Positions 22,349 to 33,000 of a DNA stretch of 64,000 nucleotides are shown here, piece after piece. The notes beneath the pieces are model-generated. The model was not told the DNA's origin. It searched no databases and saw only the letters and a list, made by a program, of their open reading frames with translations. This stretch comes from Papilionanthe hookeriana x Papilionanthe teres (lineage: Eukaryota > Streptophyta > Magnoliopsida > Asparagales > Orchidaceae). A program made the translations under genes and the position numbers. Location of the stretch: positions 39,164,392 through 39,228,391 of the forward strand of contig CM040423.1 in NCBI GenBank assembly GCA_022702705.1. The letters run 5' to 3'. Position 1 is the stretch's first letter. The number at the start of each line of letters is the position of its first letter.

Positions 22349-25046
22349 GGTTCTCAGAGTTTGAGGTCCATCTTCAATGGAGGCTTCAAGTTCTCCCCTT
22401 TATGCTTCTAATTCTCTGTAAGCCGTCTTCTTTACTTGCTTTAAGTAAAGATGGAGTCTTGCTGCTCTCCTTCAAGCATTCCGTGCTCGGAGATCCTTTG
22501 TCGGTGCTCGCCGACTGGAACTCGGAAGACGAGACTCCTTGCTCGTGGAACGGCGTCATGTGCACTGGTTTTACGGCGGCCGGCGGCGAGAATAGCTCGG
22601 AGGGTTGGAACTGGGAGAACGGCCGGCCTTCCTCTACTGTTTCCCGAGTGATAAGCTTAGTTCTTCCTGACTCCCAGCTTTTGGGATCCATTACGGAAGA
22701 CCTCGGTCAAGTGGAGCATCTCCGTCATCTCGACCTCTCCGGCAATGTTCTTAACGGAACCCTTCCGTCGGCGTTTTTCAACGCGTCGGAGCTCCGGATT
22801 CTCTCCCTTGCCGACAACGAGATCTCCGGCGAGTTACCGGAGCTTTTCGGAAAGCTTCAGAGCCTTCAAGTTCTCAACTTGTCCGACAATGCTTTCATGG
22901 GTAAGATTGCTAGAAATCTCACCCTTCTTCCCAACCTCACCATCGTCTCCCTCAGCAACAACTACCTCTCTGGCGAACTTCCCGGCGGAGGATTAAAAAA
23001 TGTGGAATTTTTAGATCTTAGTTCGAATCTACTAAACGGCTCCCTTCCGGCGGATCTCACCGGGGAGAATATACGGTACCTGAACATCTCATACAACCGA
23101 TTCGCCGGCGAGATTCCGGCGAAGCTAGGGTCGAAGCTTTCGTCTAACGTAACACTGGACCTCTCCTTCAATAACTTCTCCGGCGAGATACCGTCTTCCG
23201 AAGCATTTCTAACGCAAAAGGCGGCAGCTTTCGTCGGAAACCATGACCTATGCGGCAAGCCGCTCAACAATATCTGCACCATCCCCTCCACACTCTCAAA
23301 CCCGCCAAACAACTCCTCCCCGGCGTCCAAATCCCCTCCAGCCTTCGCCGTGATGCCGAAAACCCCGCAAGGCTATTTTCCGGTAACAGCTTCTGGTGAC
23401 GGAGAGAGCTCTCATAGCTCAGCTGGTCTCAAACCAGCAACCATCGCCGCCATAGCCATCGGAGATCTCGCTGGACTCGGCCTCCTCCTCCTCCTGATCC
23501 TTTTCTTCCATCACAGCAGGAAAAAACAGGACCAAAACAAGCAGATAAAGTCGGCCCAAAGAACACCAGAACCACAGTCTAAAATCCATGGCGGCCTGTC
23601 CTCATGCTTTCGAACTAAATCCGGCGACGGCAACGAAACCGAAGAGACGTCAGAGAGCAACATCTCCTCCGAAACCGAAGCAGAGGAAGAGAAGACCGCA
23701 AAAGCCGCCGGAAAAGAAGACGGCGGCGGGAAACCGACCGCCGGCGAGAAGAACCAGGGTGGGATCCTGGTATCAGTGGATGGCGAAACAGAGCTTGAGG
23801 TAGAAACGCTTCTGAAAGCTTCGGCCTACATTCTGGGAGCCACAGGAGCCAGCATTGTTTACAAAGCGGTGCTAGCCGACGGGACGGCGTTCGCCGTCCG
23901 CCGCATAGGGGAAAGTTCCTCCATTGAAAAGCTCAAAGATTTCGAGGCACAGGTGCGCATCATTGCCAAGCTTCGTCATCCTAATATTCTTCCTCTTCGA
24001 TGCTTCTACTGGGGAGCTGATGAGAAGCTCCTTATTCACCACTACGCCTCCAATGGCAGCCTCGCCAATATCTTCTTCAGCAGTAAATCTCTTTCTCCTC
24101 TTCTTCTTTTCTTCAATCCTATTTTTGTTCATTGATTAATTTGCTAATGAGAAGATGTCAAAAATGATTAATGGGCTAATCTGTGTGTTCATTAGTCATT
24201 TAAATCTTATGAAAGTTTAACTAAAAGTTTAAGCCTTTTATATGTAAAATACATAAAAATTAAGTGAAATGTCGCAATTTCAATTTTTACGTATAAAAGT
24301 TCTGAAAACGAGTAAAAAAGAAAAAAAATGCGAAATGAACTTCGCTGGTGAATTCAATCAAACACCTTGCGTATCTTGCAGAAAAACTGGGCTCTTCTCC
24401 ATTCCACCTCTCGTGGGAGAACCGCCTCCGAATCGCCAGAGGAGTGGCCAGAGGCTTAGCTTACCTCCACGACAAGAAGTTCCTCCACGGCAACCTGAAG
24501 CCCAGCAACATCCTCCTCACCTCAGACCTCGAACCCATGATCGGAGACCTCGGCATTGACCGCCTTCTCGCCGCTGACATCGACACCAAGCCAGGCACTT
24601 CCGCACGACACTTTGGCAGCAAAAGATCCACTCTTTCGCAAGGTAGCCTCCCGGACCTCTCCTCTTCGACCGCCACGGGAGCCAGCCCCATCTCGTCCAC
24701 CTCTGCCCCTCCACCATACCAAGCACCGGAGTCTCTGAAGAACCTGAAACCCAACGCCAAATGGGACGTATATTCTTTCGGAATGGTGCTTCTGGAGCTG
24801 ATATCAGGGAGAGTCTTTCTGGAAGTGGAGATAATGCAGTGGAATGCTGCTGAGGAGAAGAAGAGGGTGTTGAGAATGGTTGATCCGGCGCTGAGAGGGG
24901 AGATGGAGGGAAAGGAGGAGGTTTTGTTGAGTTGTTTTAAGTTGGGGTTTGGCTGCGCGGCCACGGCGGCGCAGAGAAGGCCTTCCATGAGAGAAGTGGT
25001 TCAGGTTCTTGAGAGGTTGGTGGTGGCTTCGGGGAGTTCAAGTTGA
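22345..25046 (+). CDS. LRR receptor-like kinase with degenerate (pseudo)kinase domain
   Basis: Two exons: 22345-24082 and 24382-25046. The 299 bp intron has donor GTAAAT and acceptor CTTGCAG, phase 1, giving 800 aa. A hydrophobic signal peptide lies at about residues 13-34, then an LRR N-terminal cap (LLLSFKHSVLGDPLSVLADW, with paired Cys in CSWNGVMC), about six to seven LRRs (residues 125-285), a Ser/Pro-rich stalk, a membrane helix (about 366-390), an acidic Glu/Thr-rich juxtamembrane stretch (428-450) and a kinase domain (about 495-795). The beta-3 lysine is replaced (AVRR, Arg519), the catalytic HRD is HGN (615-617) and DFG is DLG (635-637). This pattern is known from the Arabidopsis At4g37250/At2g23300/At4g34220 group. 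It probably acts at the plasma membrane as a co-receptor or scaffold. Ligand and partners are unknown. The only intron falls inside the kinase domain. Confidence 0.95.
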
Positions 25047-26428
25047 TGGGGAGATTAGGGCTCTGTAATATATAGGTTGCTGTTAGTTCTATTGGACTCA
25101 TTGTGAGTTAGAACGAATGCTGATTAATGGTTTGGTTTTTTTTTTTTTTTTTTTAAATTGGTTTTTGTGTATGTGTTTGTGTTGTTTTCTTAATTATTTT
25201 TTTGTATTTTAATTTTGATCATAATGGTATTTAGGAGTTAGGTAGGTTGCAAATTGAAAAAAATTGGCTTGGGTTATAGGCATGGTATACAATTTTGGAA
25301 AGCAACTGCTTTGTCAAGTGAAGCTCCATAGATGGGCAAATTTTTCCATACGGAATACGTACGTAGAATATGCACGTAGTTCTCAATAATCATGCAATAC
25401 CTTCATAATAATCTATGAATAACTCTAAAATGAAATCCGTACAATAACCTCCTGTAAATAACTCAATATTTATTTAATACTTAATAATATGCAAATAATT
25501 TTCCAATAACTCCAAATTGAAGTTATTGAGGGGTTATTACGCACACAGCTTCTGTATATGTATTTCACATGAATAATGTCTCCCATAGATGAGCCAACAT
25601 AGCGGCTTTATTCCACCATGTTATAATGGATTGTGAGCTCGGGAAGCATTGTTAAAAATTCACACTGACCCCTAACATATATACATACATAGATATATAG
25701 ATATATAGATATATATATATATATATATATATATTAATTATATTCGAGTAAGGTGAGCACTTGAACCTGTCATATATGGAATCTACCACGTATGTTCATC
25801 TTTGACTAGCTATATCAATACATTCAGCTAACCATGCTTCTCTTGTATAAAATTTTAAACACAAGGAATAACAAAAAACATATGGATTTCGAGCTATAGC
25901 CAATGCAAAATTCATAGGGGAGATGTATAATATCAAATTTCTTATATGTACATGTACTTTCCAAAAGAATAAACAACATCATCATTAAGATTATTGCCAA
26001 TGATATGCAGTTCAAATTAACTTACAAAATAGATAACTAAGCTTTGAGTCTTATTGAATACCTTCCTCAATGCTTCTTCAACTCTGGACATAATGTAGTT
26101 CCGCCCCTCAACACTTGATACCATCAAGCCTTGTATATGACAAATCAATGGCATGATCCTTCTTCACATATAATTTGATCATCTGTGATTTTAAGGTAGG
26201 ATTGAATCCAATGAGCTTCTTTATGGAGCTTGTTGGCAATCTTTCAATTCAACATCCACAGACATTTTATTGAAAGTATACTTAATGTATTATAATTCTT
26301 TATAATACATTTCTTCACTTAAAATTTAACCCATTCTTAACATTTCATTCATCAAGTGAGATCAAATGAAGACAGTTGACCAATTGGTCAACCAAAGAGT
26401 GGCCCACTAATCTGAATGAGTGTATTAT

Positions 26429-26489
<61 letters not shown>

Positions 26490-26797
26490 TTAAAATACAC
26501 TCAACAGCATTAAATGACTTAACTTTCAATAATAAATCCACAGATCATGTTACTGCAGACACAATTAATTATCATAAACAGTCTTTAGACAGCTAAATTG
26601 TCGGCCAAATCAATTCAAGATCTCATGCAACGAACCCTGAATTTTCCAATTCACTGCAATAAATTGATAGATTCCCTTAAAAATTCATTTTTTAAATTCG
26701 TATCAAATATTAATAAATTTAATATATTCTTAAAAATTTACTGTGAATCAGAAAAACGTATGGTTAAAATATTCTACTTAAAGTTTAGTTAGCATGA
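25047..26797. other. 3' flank of the receptor gene and AT-rich intergenic
   Basis: A T-run at about 25136-25155 follows the stop codon. A foldback-like region with repeated CAATAAT/ATTATTG motifs lies at about 25340-25550. Microsatellites lie at 25681-25735 (GATATATA then (TA)n) and 26432-26489 ((CA)n then (TA)n). Apart from the gene relic entered separately, I see no coding sequence. Confidence 0.5.
26045..26240 (-). pseudogene. Frameshifted protein-coding relic, family not recognised
   Basis: Read on the minus strand from about 26239, one frame gives a coding-like peptide (KKLIGFNPTLKSQM ... DLSYTRLDGIKC) up to a TGA at 26108-26110. The next frame continues plausibly (EGRNYIMSRVEEALRKVFNK) to about 26050. 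A single small frameshift would explain the break. Composition is unlike the AT-rich surroundings and no repeat partner was found in the window. I cannot name the family. It could be an exon fragment left by gene loss or moved by a transposon. Confidence 0.35.
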
Positions 26798-27270
26798 TGT
26801 CAGGGACATTTAGTCCTACATCGGCTAGGTATAGGACCGAAAAGTAGTATATATATCCTGGGCTGCCCACATCTCTTAAAAGTTTTTTTGGGAGCGTGAC
26901 AAGTGGTATCAGAGCGGGGGGTACTGCCTGCCGGGTGTGTGGACTCTCCACGGTGTAGGACCCTCAGTAGTGCCGATCCGTGACGAGGGCGTCACGTGAT
27001 TGGGTGGAGGAGAATGTCAGGGATATTTAGTCCTACATCGGCTAGAAGTATGACCGAAAAACAGTATATATGTCCTGGGCTGCCCACCTCTCTTAAGAGT
27101 TCTTTTGGGAGCGTGACAAGTTGCATCAGAGCGGACGAGGGCGTCACGTGATTGGGTGGAGGAGAATGTCAGGGACATTTAGTCCTACATCGGCTAGGTG
27201 TATGGCCGAAAAGCAGTATATATGTCCTGGGCTGCCCACCTCTCTTAAGAGCTGTTTTAGGAGCGTGATA
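26798..27270 (+). mobile_element. TRIM-like miniature LTR element with three LTRs
   Basis: Three 104 bp direct repeats lie at 26798-26901, 27015-27118 and 27167-27270. Each begins TGTCAGGGAYATTTAGTCC and ends GGAGCGTGACA (TGATA in the third). After LTR 1 comes AGTGGTATCAGAGC, an exact initiator tRNA-Met primer-binding site. After LTR 2 it has decayed to AGTTGCATCAGAGC. Each internal segment (113 and 48 bp) ends in the polypurine tract GGGTGGAGGAGAA. ATGA flanks both outer ends. No coding capacity, which is typical of TRIM elements. The three-LTR structure fits unequal recombination between LTRs. Confidence 0.88.
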
Positions 27271-27735
27271 ATGAGCTTCAAATTTAGAAAATTTATTTTA
27301 AAATGAGAAAATAAATTAATTTTTATATTAAATTTATTTCCAAATAATTATAATGATTTTAAAATTTATTCTAAATCGAATCTTAATGAGCCGAATTCCC
27401 CAAAATCCTGCTTCTACGCTAAGGAAAAGATCCATATGAACTATATTATAAAAAGATCCTCACTAAATTTAAAATGACAAATTGATGCGAATCCAATTCT
27501 AAATAATTTAGCAATTAAATATGACTAAAAAGTAAGAGTAGTTTGTTTGTGATGTTTCTATAAATCTATAAAAACCTGCAAGGAGGGAGGTGGTGATATC
27601 AGAATAATAAATAAGTTTCCCTCCGTTATTATCTTTTCATTTTTATTCTTCCATTGATAGTGATTGAGCATAACGAAATGCTTATTTAGGATTTTGAATC
27701 CTATAGTTGGTGCGTTCAATTAATGAAATATGATT
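27271..27735. other. AT-rich intergenic, nothing recognised
   Basis: No coding frame, repeat pair or RNA gene seen. Confidence 0.4.
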
Positions 27736-28028
27736 AAGGGTCTGTTTAGGGCAGCTGCAGTTTTTTGAATAATATACTAATAAACTTATTAAAAATAATC
27801 TGCTGATAAACTAAACTAAGTAGGGTGACTATTACAAATTTTTATTTTATCTGAAAGCCAGATCACAGCTAGAAAACTATCACCGTACCTAAATAGGTGC
27901 GGTGTGAGAATATTATTGTCAGCAGTTTGAAAACACATAAGCTTTCAAAATGCAATTTATCCACACATACTTAATGCGTTTTCAAAAAGCCAATGCACCA
28001 TATAAGTTGCCCCAAAAGGGCCCTAAAT
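27736..28028. mobile_element. hAT-like MITE
   Basis: The left end AAGGGTCTGTTTAGGGCAGCT and the right end GCCCCAAAAGGGCCCTAAAT are imperfect inverted repeats (TTAGGG...GGGGCA). Length about 290 bp, no coding capacity. No clear 8 bp duplication was found. A matching end type occurs at 59513-59735. Confidence 0.5.
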
Positions 28029-28039
28029 CACTTATCAAT

Positions 28040-28235
28040 TATTCTCAATTCCTAATGTATATATATACCTAACACCAAAATTTTTATTTTTTACATATAT
28101 AATCTTACCTATGCATTAGTTTTTAAGTCAAAATAATAGTATTTTTGATGTGATATGAATGATTTTGACGGTAAAAATGAAAAACAAAATAATTAGGTAT
28201 TAGATATGTAAAAATATACGAATTGGGTGGTATAT
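28040..28235. mobile_element. MITE-A copy (diverged)
   Basis: Left arm CTCAATTCCTAATGTATATAT...CTAACACC, right arm TTAGGTATTAGATATGTAAAA...GAATTGGGTGGTAT, centre TATGCATTAGTTTTTAAG. Same architecture as 34930-35164. Confidence 0.6.
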
Positions 28236-28843
28236 TGGTATTGGGCTGTAAATGAGCCGAGCTTGAGAGGGTTCAAGCTTGTGTTGTGTTTGATTTATTC
28301 AAGATTGTTCGACTTGATTTACACATTCTTGTTCGTGTTCGATTAGTTTAAAATAACTATAAAAAATAGACGAAAAGTGTTGAATTCATACCTACACCAT
28401 TCCTATCCAATAAAAAAACCCAGAATAATATGATAATTTAAACTTAGATATAAATAAATATATTAAACTATTATATAAATAATATATATAATTTCTTTAT
28501 TTCGAGCTAAATCAAGCCGAACACGACCTACAAAAGGATTGTTCGTGTTCGGCTCGTTTATAATTAGAACTTAGCACATTTGTTTCGCTTACCGAACGAT
28601 CCAAACACAAACTACTTAAAGACCCAAATTCGAGCTGTTCGCGAACAAGAAGCTTTTTTTACGGCCCAAACTGGTATGTAACAACCCCTTAGTTTTATAT
28701 GATTAAAAAAAAAAAAAAATTGCACCATGATAATAATAAAGATGATTGTAACCCTCACCCCTTTATTAATTTTAACTGATAAGGTAAAGTGGTGGAAAAG
28801 GTTATAATTTACCTCTTGCATTGAAAGCCTATAGTTATGATCC
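28236..28843. other. 3' flank of the antiporter gene with a foldback repeat
   Basis: GAGCCGAGCTTGAGAGGGTTCAAGC near 28256 and GACCCAAATTCGAGCTGTTCGCGAAC near 28620 bracket AT-rich sequence with repeated TTCGTGTTCG motifs. It resembles a plant TIR repeat with gagcTCGAgc-type ends. No gene. Confidence 0.35.
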
Positions 28844-29803
28844 TCAGACAAAAGGGATCGAAGGTAAGGAAGGAAAAGAGAAATGTAGACTTTGGCCGAC
28901 CAAATATGTTGCAATTCCAGCAGTATAACCAGCAAAAGCAAAGCCGCTTACCTGATACAATATTCTAATATTTAGTAAGCTAAACTCATGAAGAAGGTGC
29001 ATTTAAAACACATGTTCAGTGAGATCAAATAGAAAATTGAAAGATTTACATGCATTCCCACTCAATTCCTATGTATTTAGATGTCTAGCGACTAAAATTT
29101 GATATTCTTTTTTTACATTTTTATCGCCCAAAACTTTCGTCTCACATCAAACATACCACTACTTGAAATAACACTTTTTCATGCATAGATAAGGTGGAGT
29201 ATATGTAAAAAAACTGATTGTTTTACATGAAGAAAAGTACTTTTAGTCCCGGAATCTAGTATCAAATCAGTCCTCATGACTATTTACGGGAAATAAATTG
29301 GTAATGTTTAGGCTCTGGGACTAAAATGACACTGTGTAAAGAGTCCGGATACTATTTTGAAACCTTTCTTGTATTCTAAAGTGCTATTCTCATAACATGA
29401 AAAATGCATACCTTGCGAAGATACCAAAAGAAATCCACCTTCTCCATTCCCATAAATGCAACTCCGGCCGCAGATCCAATGATAAGCATTGAACCTCCGG
29501 TACCCGCACAAAAGGCAACAAGCTGCCAAAAATCAGCATCTCGAGGAAAGGAAGTAAGATCATACATTCCCATAGTTGCGGCGACCAGAGGAACATTGTC
29601 GATAACAGCTGAAACCACTCCAATTGCAATAGCAATCAATTGGGCGCTTGGTATCTGCACATCAAGGAAATTCGCCAGCTCCCTAAGTATTCCAGCAGCC
29701 TCCAAGCTATAGAAGAATATCAATAATCATCAAGCACATCTTTAGAGCGAAATATTCAAGGAGCATTTACGCATAAACCACATAATTTCTTTGTATTTAC
29801 GTA

Positions 29804-29860
<57 letters not shown>

Positions 29861-30011
29861 TATCTATACATATATATACATATATATATATATATACACA
29901 TACATATATATATATATACATATATATACATATATGTGTGTGTGTGTGTGTGTTGAACAATATTTTATTAGGCGCGCGCGCGCGCGCGCACACACACACA
30001 GATATCTATAC

Positions 30012-30064
<53 letters not shown>

Positions 30065-33000
30065 TATACATATGTGTGTGTGTGTGTTTGTGTGTGTTGA
30101 ACAACATTTTATTAGGCTAGGTTGGGGTAAAGGATGGGAAGTCGACGGTTATCTTCACTGTCGTGGAAACGGAGCGTTCTACCGAGGAAGTGAAGTTCAC
30201 GCTAATCGGAAATTCCACTTGGTCATCCCAAAATGGATTTGGTCGAAAGTTCTTCGAGGATCCGAATTTCATCGGAGGCCGGAGATTGGGAGTTTTGGAT
30301 AGTAGCATCTACTTATCGAATTCAAAGCGAAGAAGATTATGCGAGATTTTTCGCTCAACGATCGCTCTCAGTCTTCGGATACTATATGAAGATTATTAAA
30401 TGGACTCAGATTTTGACCCATCTGAGTGAACTTCCTGTTGTTCCTATGTGGCTTCGCTTCCGGACTCCCCTTCATTCGTCGCTAACATAAAGCCTTTATA
30501 TAACATCGATCAAGCGCATTGAGACTCTCTGGAGAGTGGATTCAGACACATATGATATGGTATCGCCTGATGGTGCGATGGTTTAGGTTGAGAGGGATTT
30601 TACCCTCCCAAATGTGGATCAAATTTGGATCACGGACGGCAAAGATGGGTTTTGGCAGAAGGTGGTGGTAGAGGATAAACCTCTTTTCGCCAACGATCGT
30701 AAAACGTTTGGGCACACTAGGGCGACTCACTATGTGCTGCACCCCTCGAGGAAAAGGGCCTCCGGCGCTTCTTTACTGTCTTGTTGAGATTCTTCAACAA
30801 AGACTGATCTGCTACCCCAGTCTCGAAAAGGAAAACCGGTATAATCCGAGCCCGACATGGCTATCGGGGTGACTCTTCATCCGACTCTAGTTGCTTCTTC
30901 GGTGATTAAGACCGCGTTACTGAACAAGCTACTCATGGTGACCCCTCCTCGCGGTGCGAAACAGATTTCGGAGGCTACCATAGCTGTCGCTTCGACCGAC
31001 TCACCCGGTAAGTGTTCGCAGATTCGGACATCGAAGACGAAGCATCCGAAGAAGAAGATGATGAAGAAGAAGAGGCGACGGATCGGCGGGTTTACACTTC
31101 TCGACGGAAGTAAGTCCCAGCGATTCTCTTTTTGATGATACTTCGATCACTCATAAACTGGTGCAGTTGTTAAGAGTTCATTTTATGGATCTCCCAGGAA
31201 CGGAGCGAGAGTAGCACGTTCTCGTTCGTAGACACGTATCGTTTAGTAATTTTTTTTGTTATGACCTTGACTCCATTTCTGTTTAGTGGCAGTATCGTAT
31301 GGGTTGGGCTCGAGTTTCGAGCTGCGGAATTCGTCGATTGTCGACGTGAGGATTTGCGACAGTGTAACTCGGCGAATTCGTCAGTTGTCGCGATGAGGAT
31401 TGCGACGATGTGAGCCGCCGAAGTCGTCGATTATCGTCGATGATGATTTGTGATGCGTGGAGCAGTGAAATTCGTCGATTATCGCAGAAGAGATTCGCGA
31501 CACGTGGAGCCGACGAAACTCGTTTGTCGCACGAGAACTCGTGACGACGTGAGCTAACGAATTCGTCGGTTATCGCACTGAGGATTTGCGACAAGCTGAG
31601 ATGCGAAATTCACTAGAGATTGTAGCAGGATTTGCGACACGTGGAGATAGCGAATTCGTTGGCTTGACGCATAAGGATTTTCGACAAGCTGGAGCCGGTG
31701 AATTCGCCAGGTTGTCGCGATGAGGATCCGCGACGGTGAAGCCTAACAATCATCGATTCGTTGCAAGTGATTTTGCAATAAGTGGAGTTTGGTTCGGTGA
31801 ATCGGAACCATGTTTTGCAAGCAATGCGGTTCGGATGGGAGCGACTCGGACGGGAAGCCGGTCAGCGAGCGGTCACGGCGCAGAGCGGTTCCAAGGCGCG
31901 ACAGTTCGCGCGGAACAAGTGGAGCAGCGGCGATTCCTGCAGTTCTTCGAGTCATGATAGTTCGTAGGGGCATGCTTCTGGTTCGCAGGGAGTGTCGCGA
32001 CGAATCGCGATTACTTGCGGGAAGACATTCAGTGAGGTGGAGTTTGTGACCAGGAAATGAGGCTGTCACATGGTTTGTCAGTTTCACAGAGGAGAGGAGT
32101 TCGCGTGCTGTTATCGCGAACATGAGCCTCGTTTGGCCAACAGAGGAGTTCGACCAGCGAAATTCGCTAGTTCGTCGCATGAGGATTTGTGACAGGTGGA
32201 GTTCGGCAGGATGCAGGAAGCGAGCAACCGTGAGTATTCACGAACAGGGGTTTCGCGGAGGTATTCCACGTATAGGCGCGAAGGGATTCAGAGCTCGCGA
32301 GACAAGCGATCGACCGAGGTCGCTGTGCGAACAGGGATAAGTGTTGTAATTCGCATGGTTGACCAACCCACTATGCGTGTAAGAACTCCACGAAACATTT
32401 CTCCAGGGGTTGAATATTCGCTGAGAGTGGAGATTTGTTATGTATGACTCATATATCGGGTGATGCATTTCTCCTAAGGGGCTAAATATTTGCCAAGGTG
32501 GAGATTTGTTATGCATGGCTCATAAAACGAAAATTTGGAGTCTCTTAGAATAAATAGGTGTCTCCGTGAAAATGAATATCTCTTGGAATTCAGTGGGTTG
32601 GAGGGAGCGATGACGTTTTAGTAATTTATCCTTAGGTTTCATCTATAAATAGATGTGTAACCCTACGGGTATGTAAACCGAACTTTTAACTCCTCTGAAA
32701 TAGTGAATTTGCCGATCTGCTCCCGAGGATGTAGGCATCTTTGTCGAACCTCGTAAATTTTTGTGTTCTTCTGTATTTGCGTTTTGTTCGTCCTAAATTG
32801 CACAACAATGTATCGCACAAATCTTTTGTATCACATAAAAAATATCACCATTTTAACTTTTGAAAAGTAAAATACAACATTTCATGCATAAAAAAAGTGG
32901 CATGTATGTAAAATTTGAAAGAATTGAGTGTTGTTGATGTAATCTTCAAATATTTACTCTGTACTTTTAGTTTCTGTTGCCTTTTTTCCTGCACTGTTAA

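Larger units (their letters stand above)
30113..32807 (+). mobile_element. 5'-truncated LTR retroelement relic in NHD intron 8
   Basis: The right end is a plausible LTR (32507-32807) preceded by the polypurine-like AAGGTGGAGATT. To its left lie a degenerate tandem repeat (31310-31745) and a decayed gag-like coding stretch (about 30130-30740). No integrase or RT motif and no left LTR were found. The left edge abuts the duplicated microsatellite. It may be a non-autonomous (LARD-like) element or a fragment. Orientation is antisense to the antiporter gene. Confidence 0.55.

Noticed and set aside
23588..23803. Plus-strand frame rich in Arg/Lys/Pro
   Set aside because: Off-frame shadow of the acidic linker of the receptor kinase.
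24348..25046. Separate gene beginning at a GTG near 24348
   Set aside because: This is exon 2 of the receptor kinase. Splicing 24082 to 24382 joins the kinase domain in frame.
29742..30302. Several long frames in both strands
   Set aside because: Low-complexity translations of CA/TG/TA microsatellites.
31283..32180. Arg/Ser-rich frames on both strands
   Set aside because: Produced by the CpG-rich 47 bp tandem repeat. Frames differ between repeats and show no domain.
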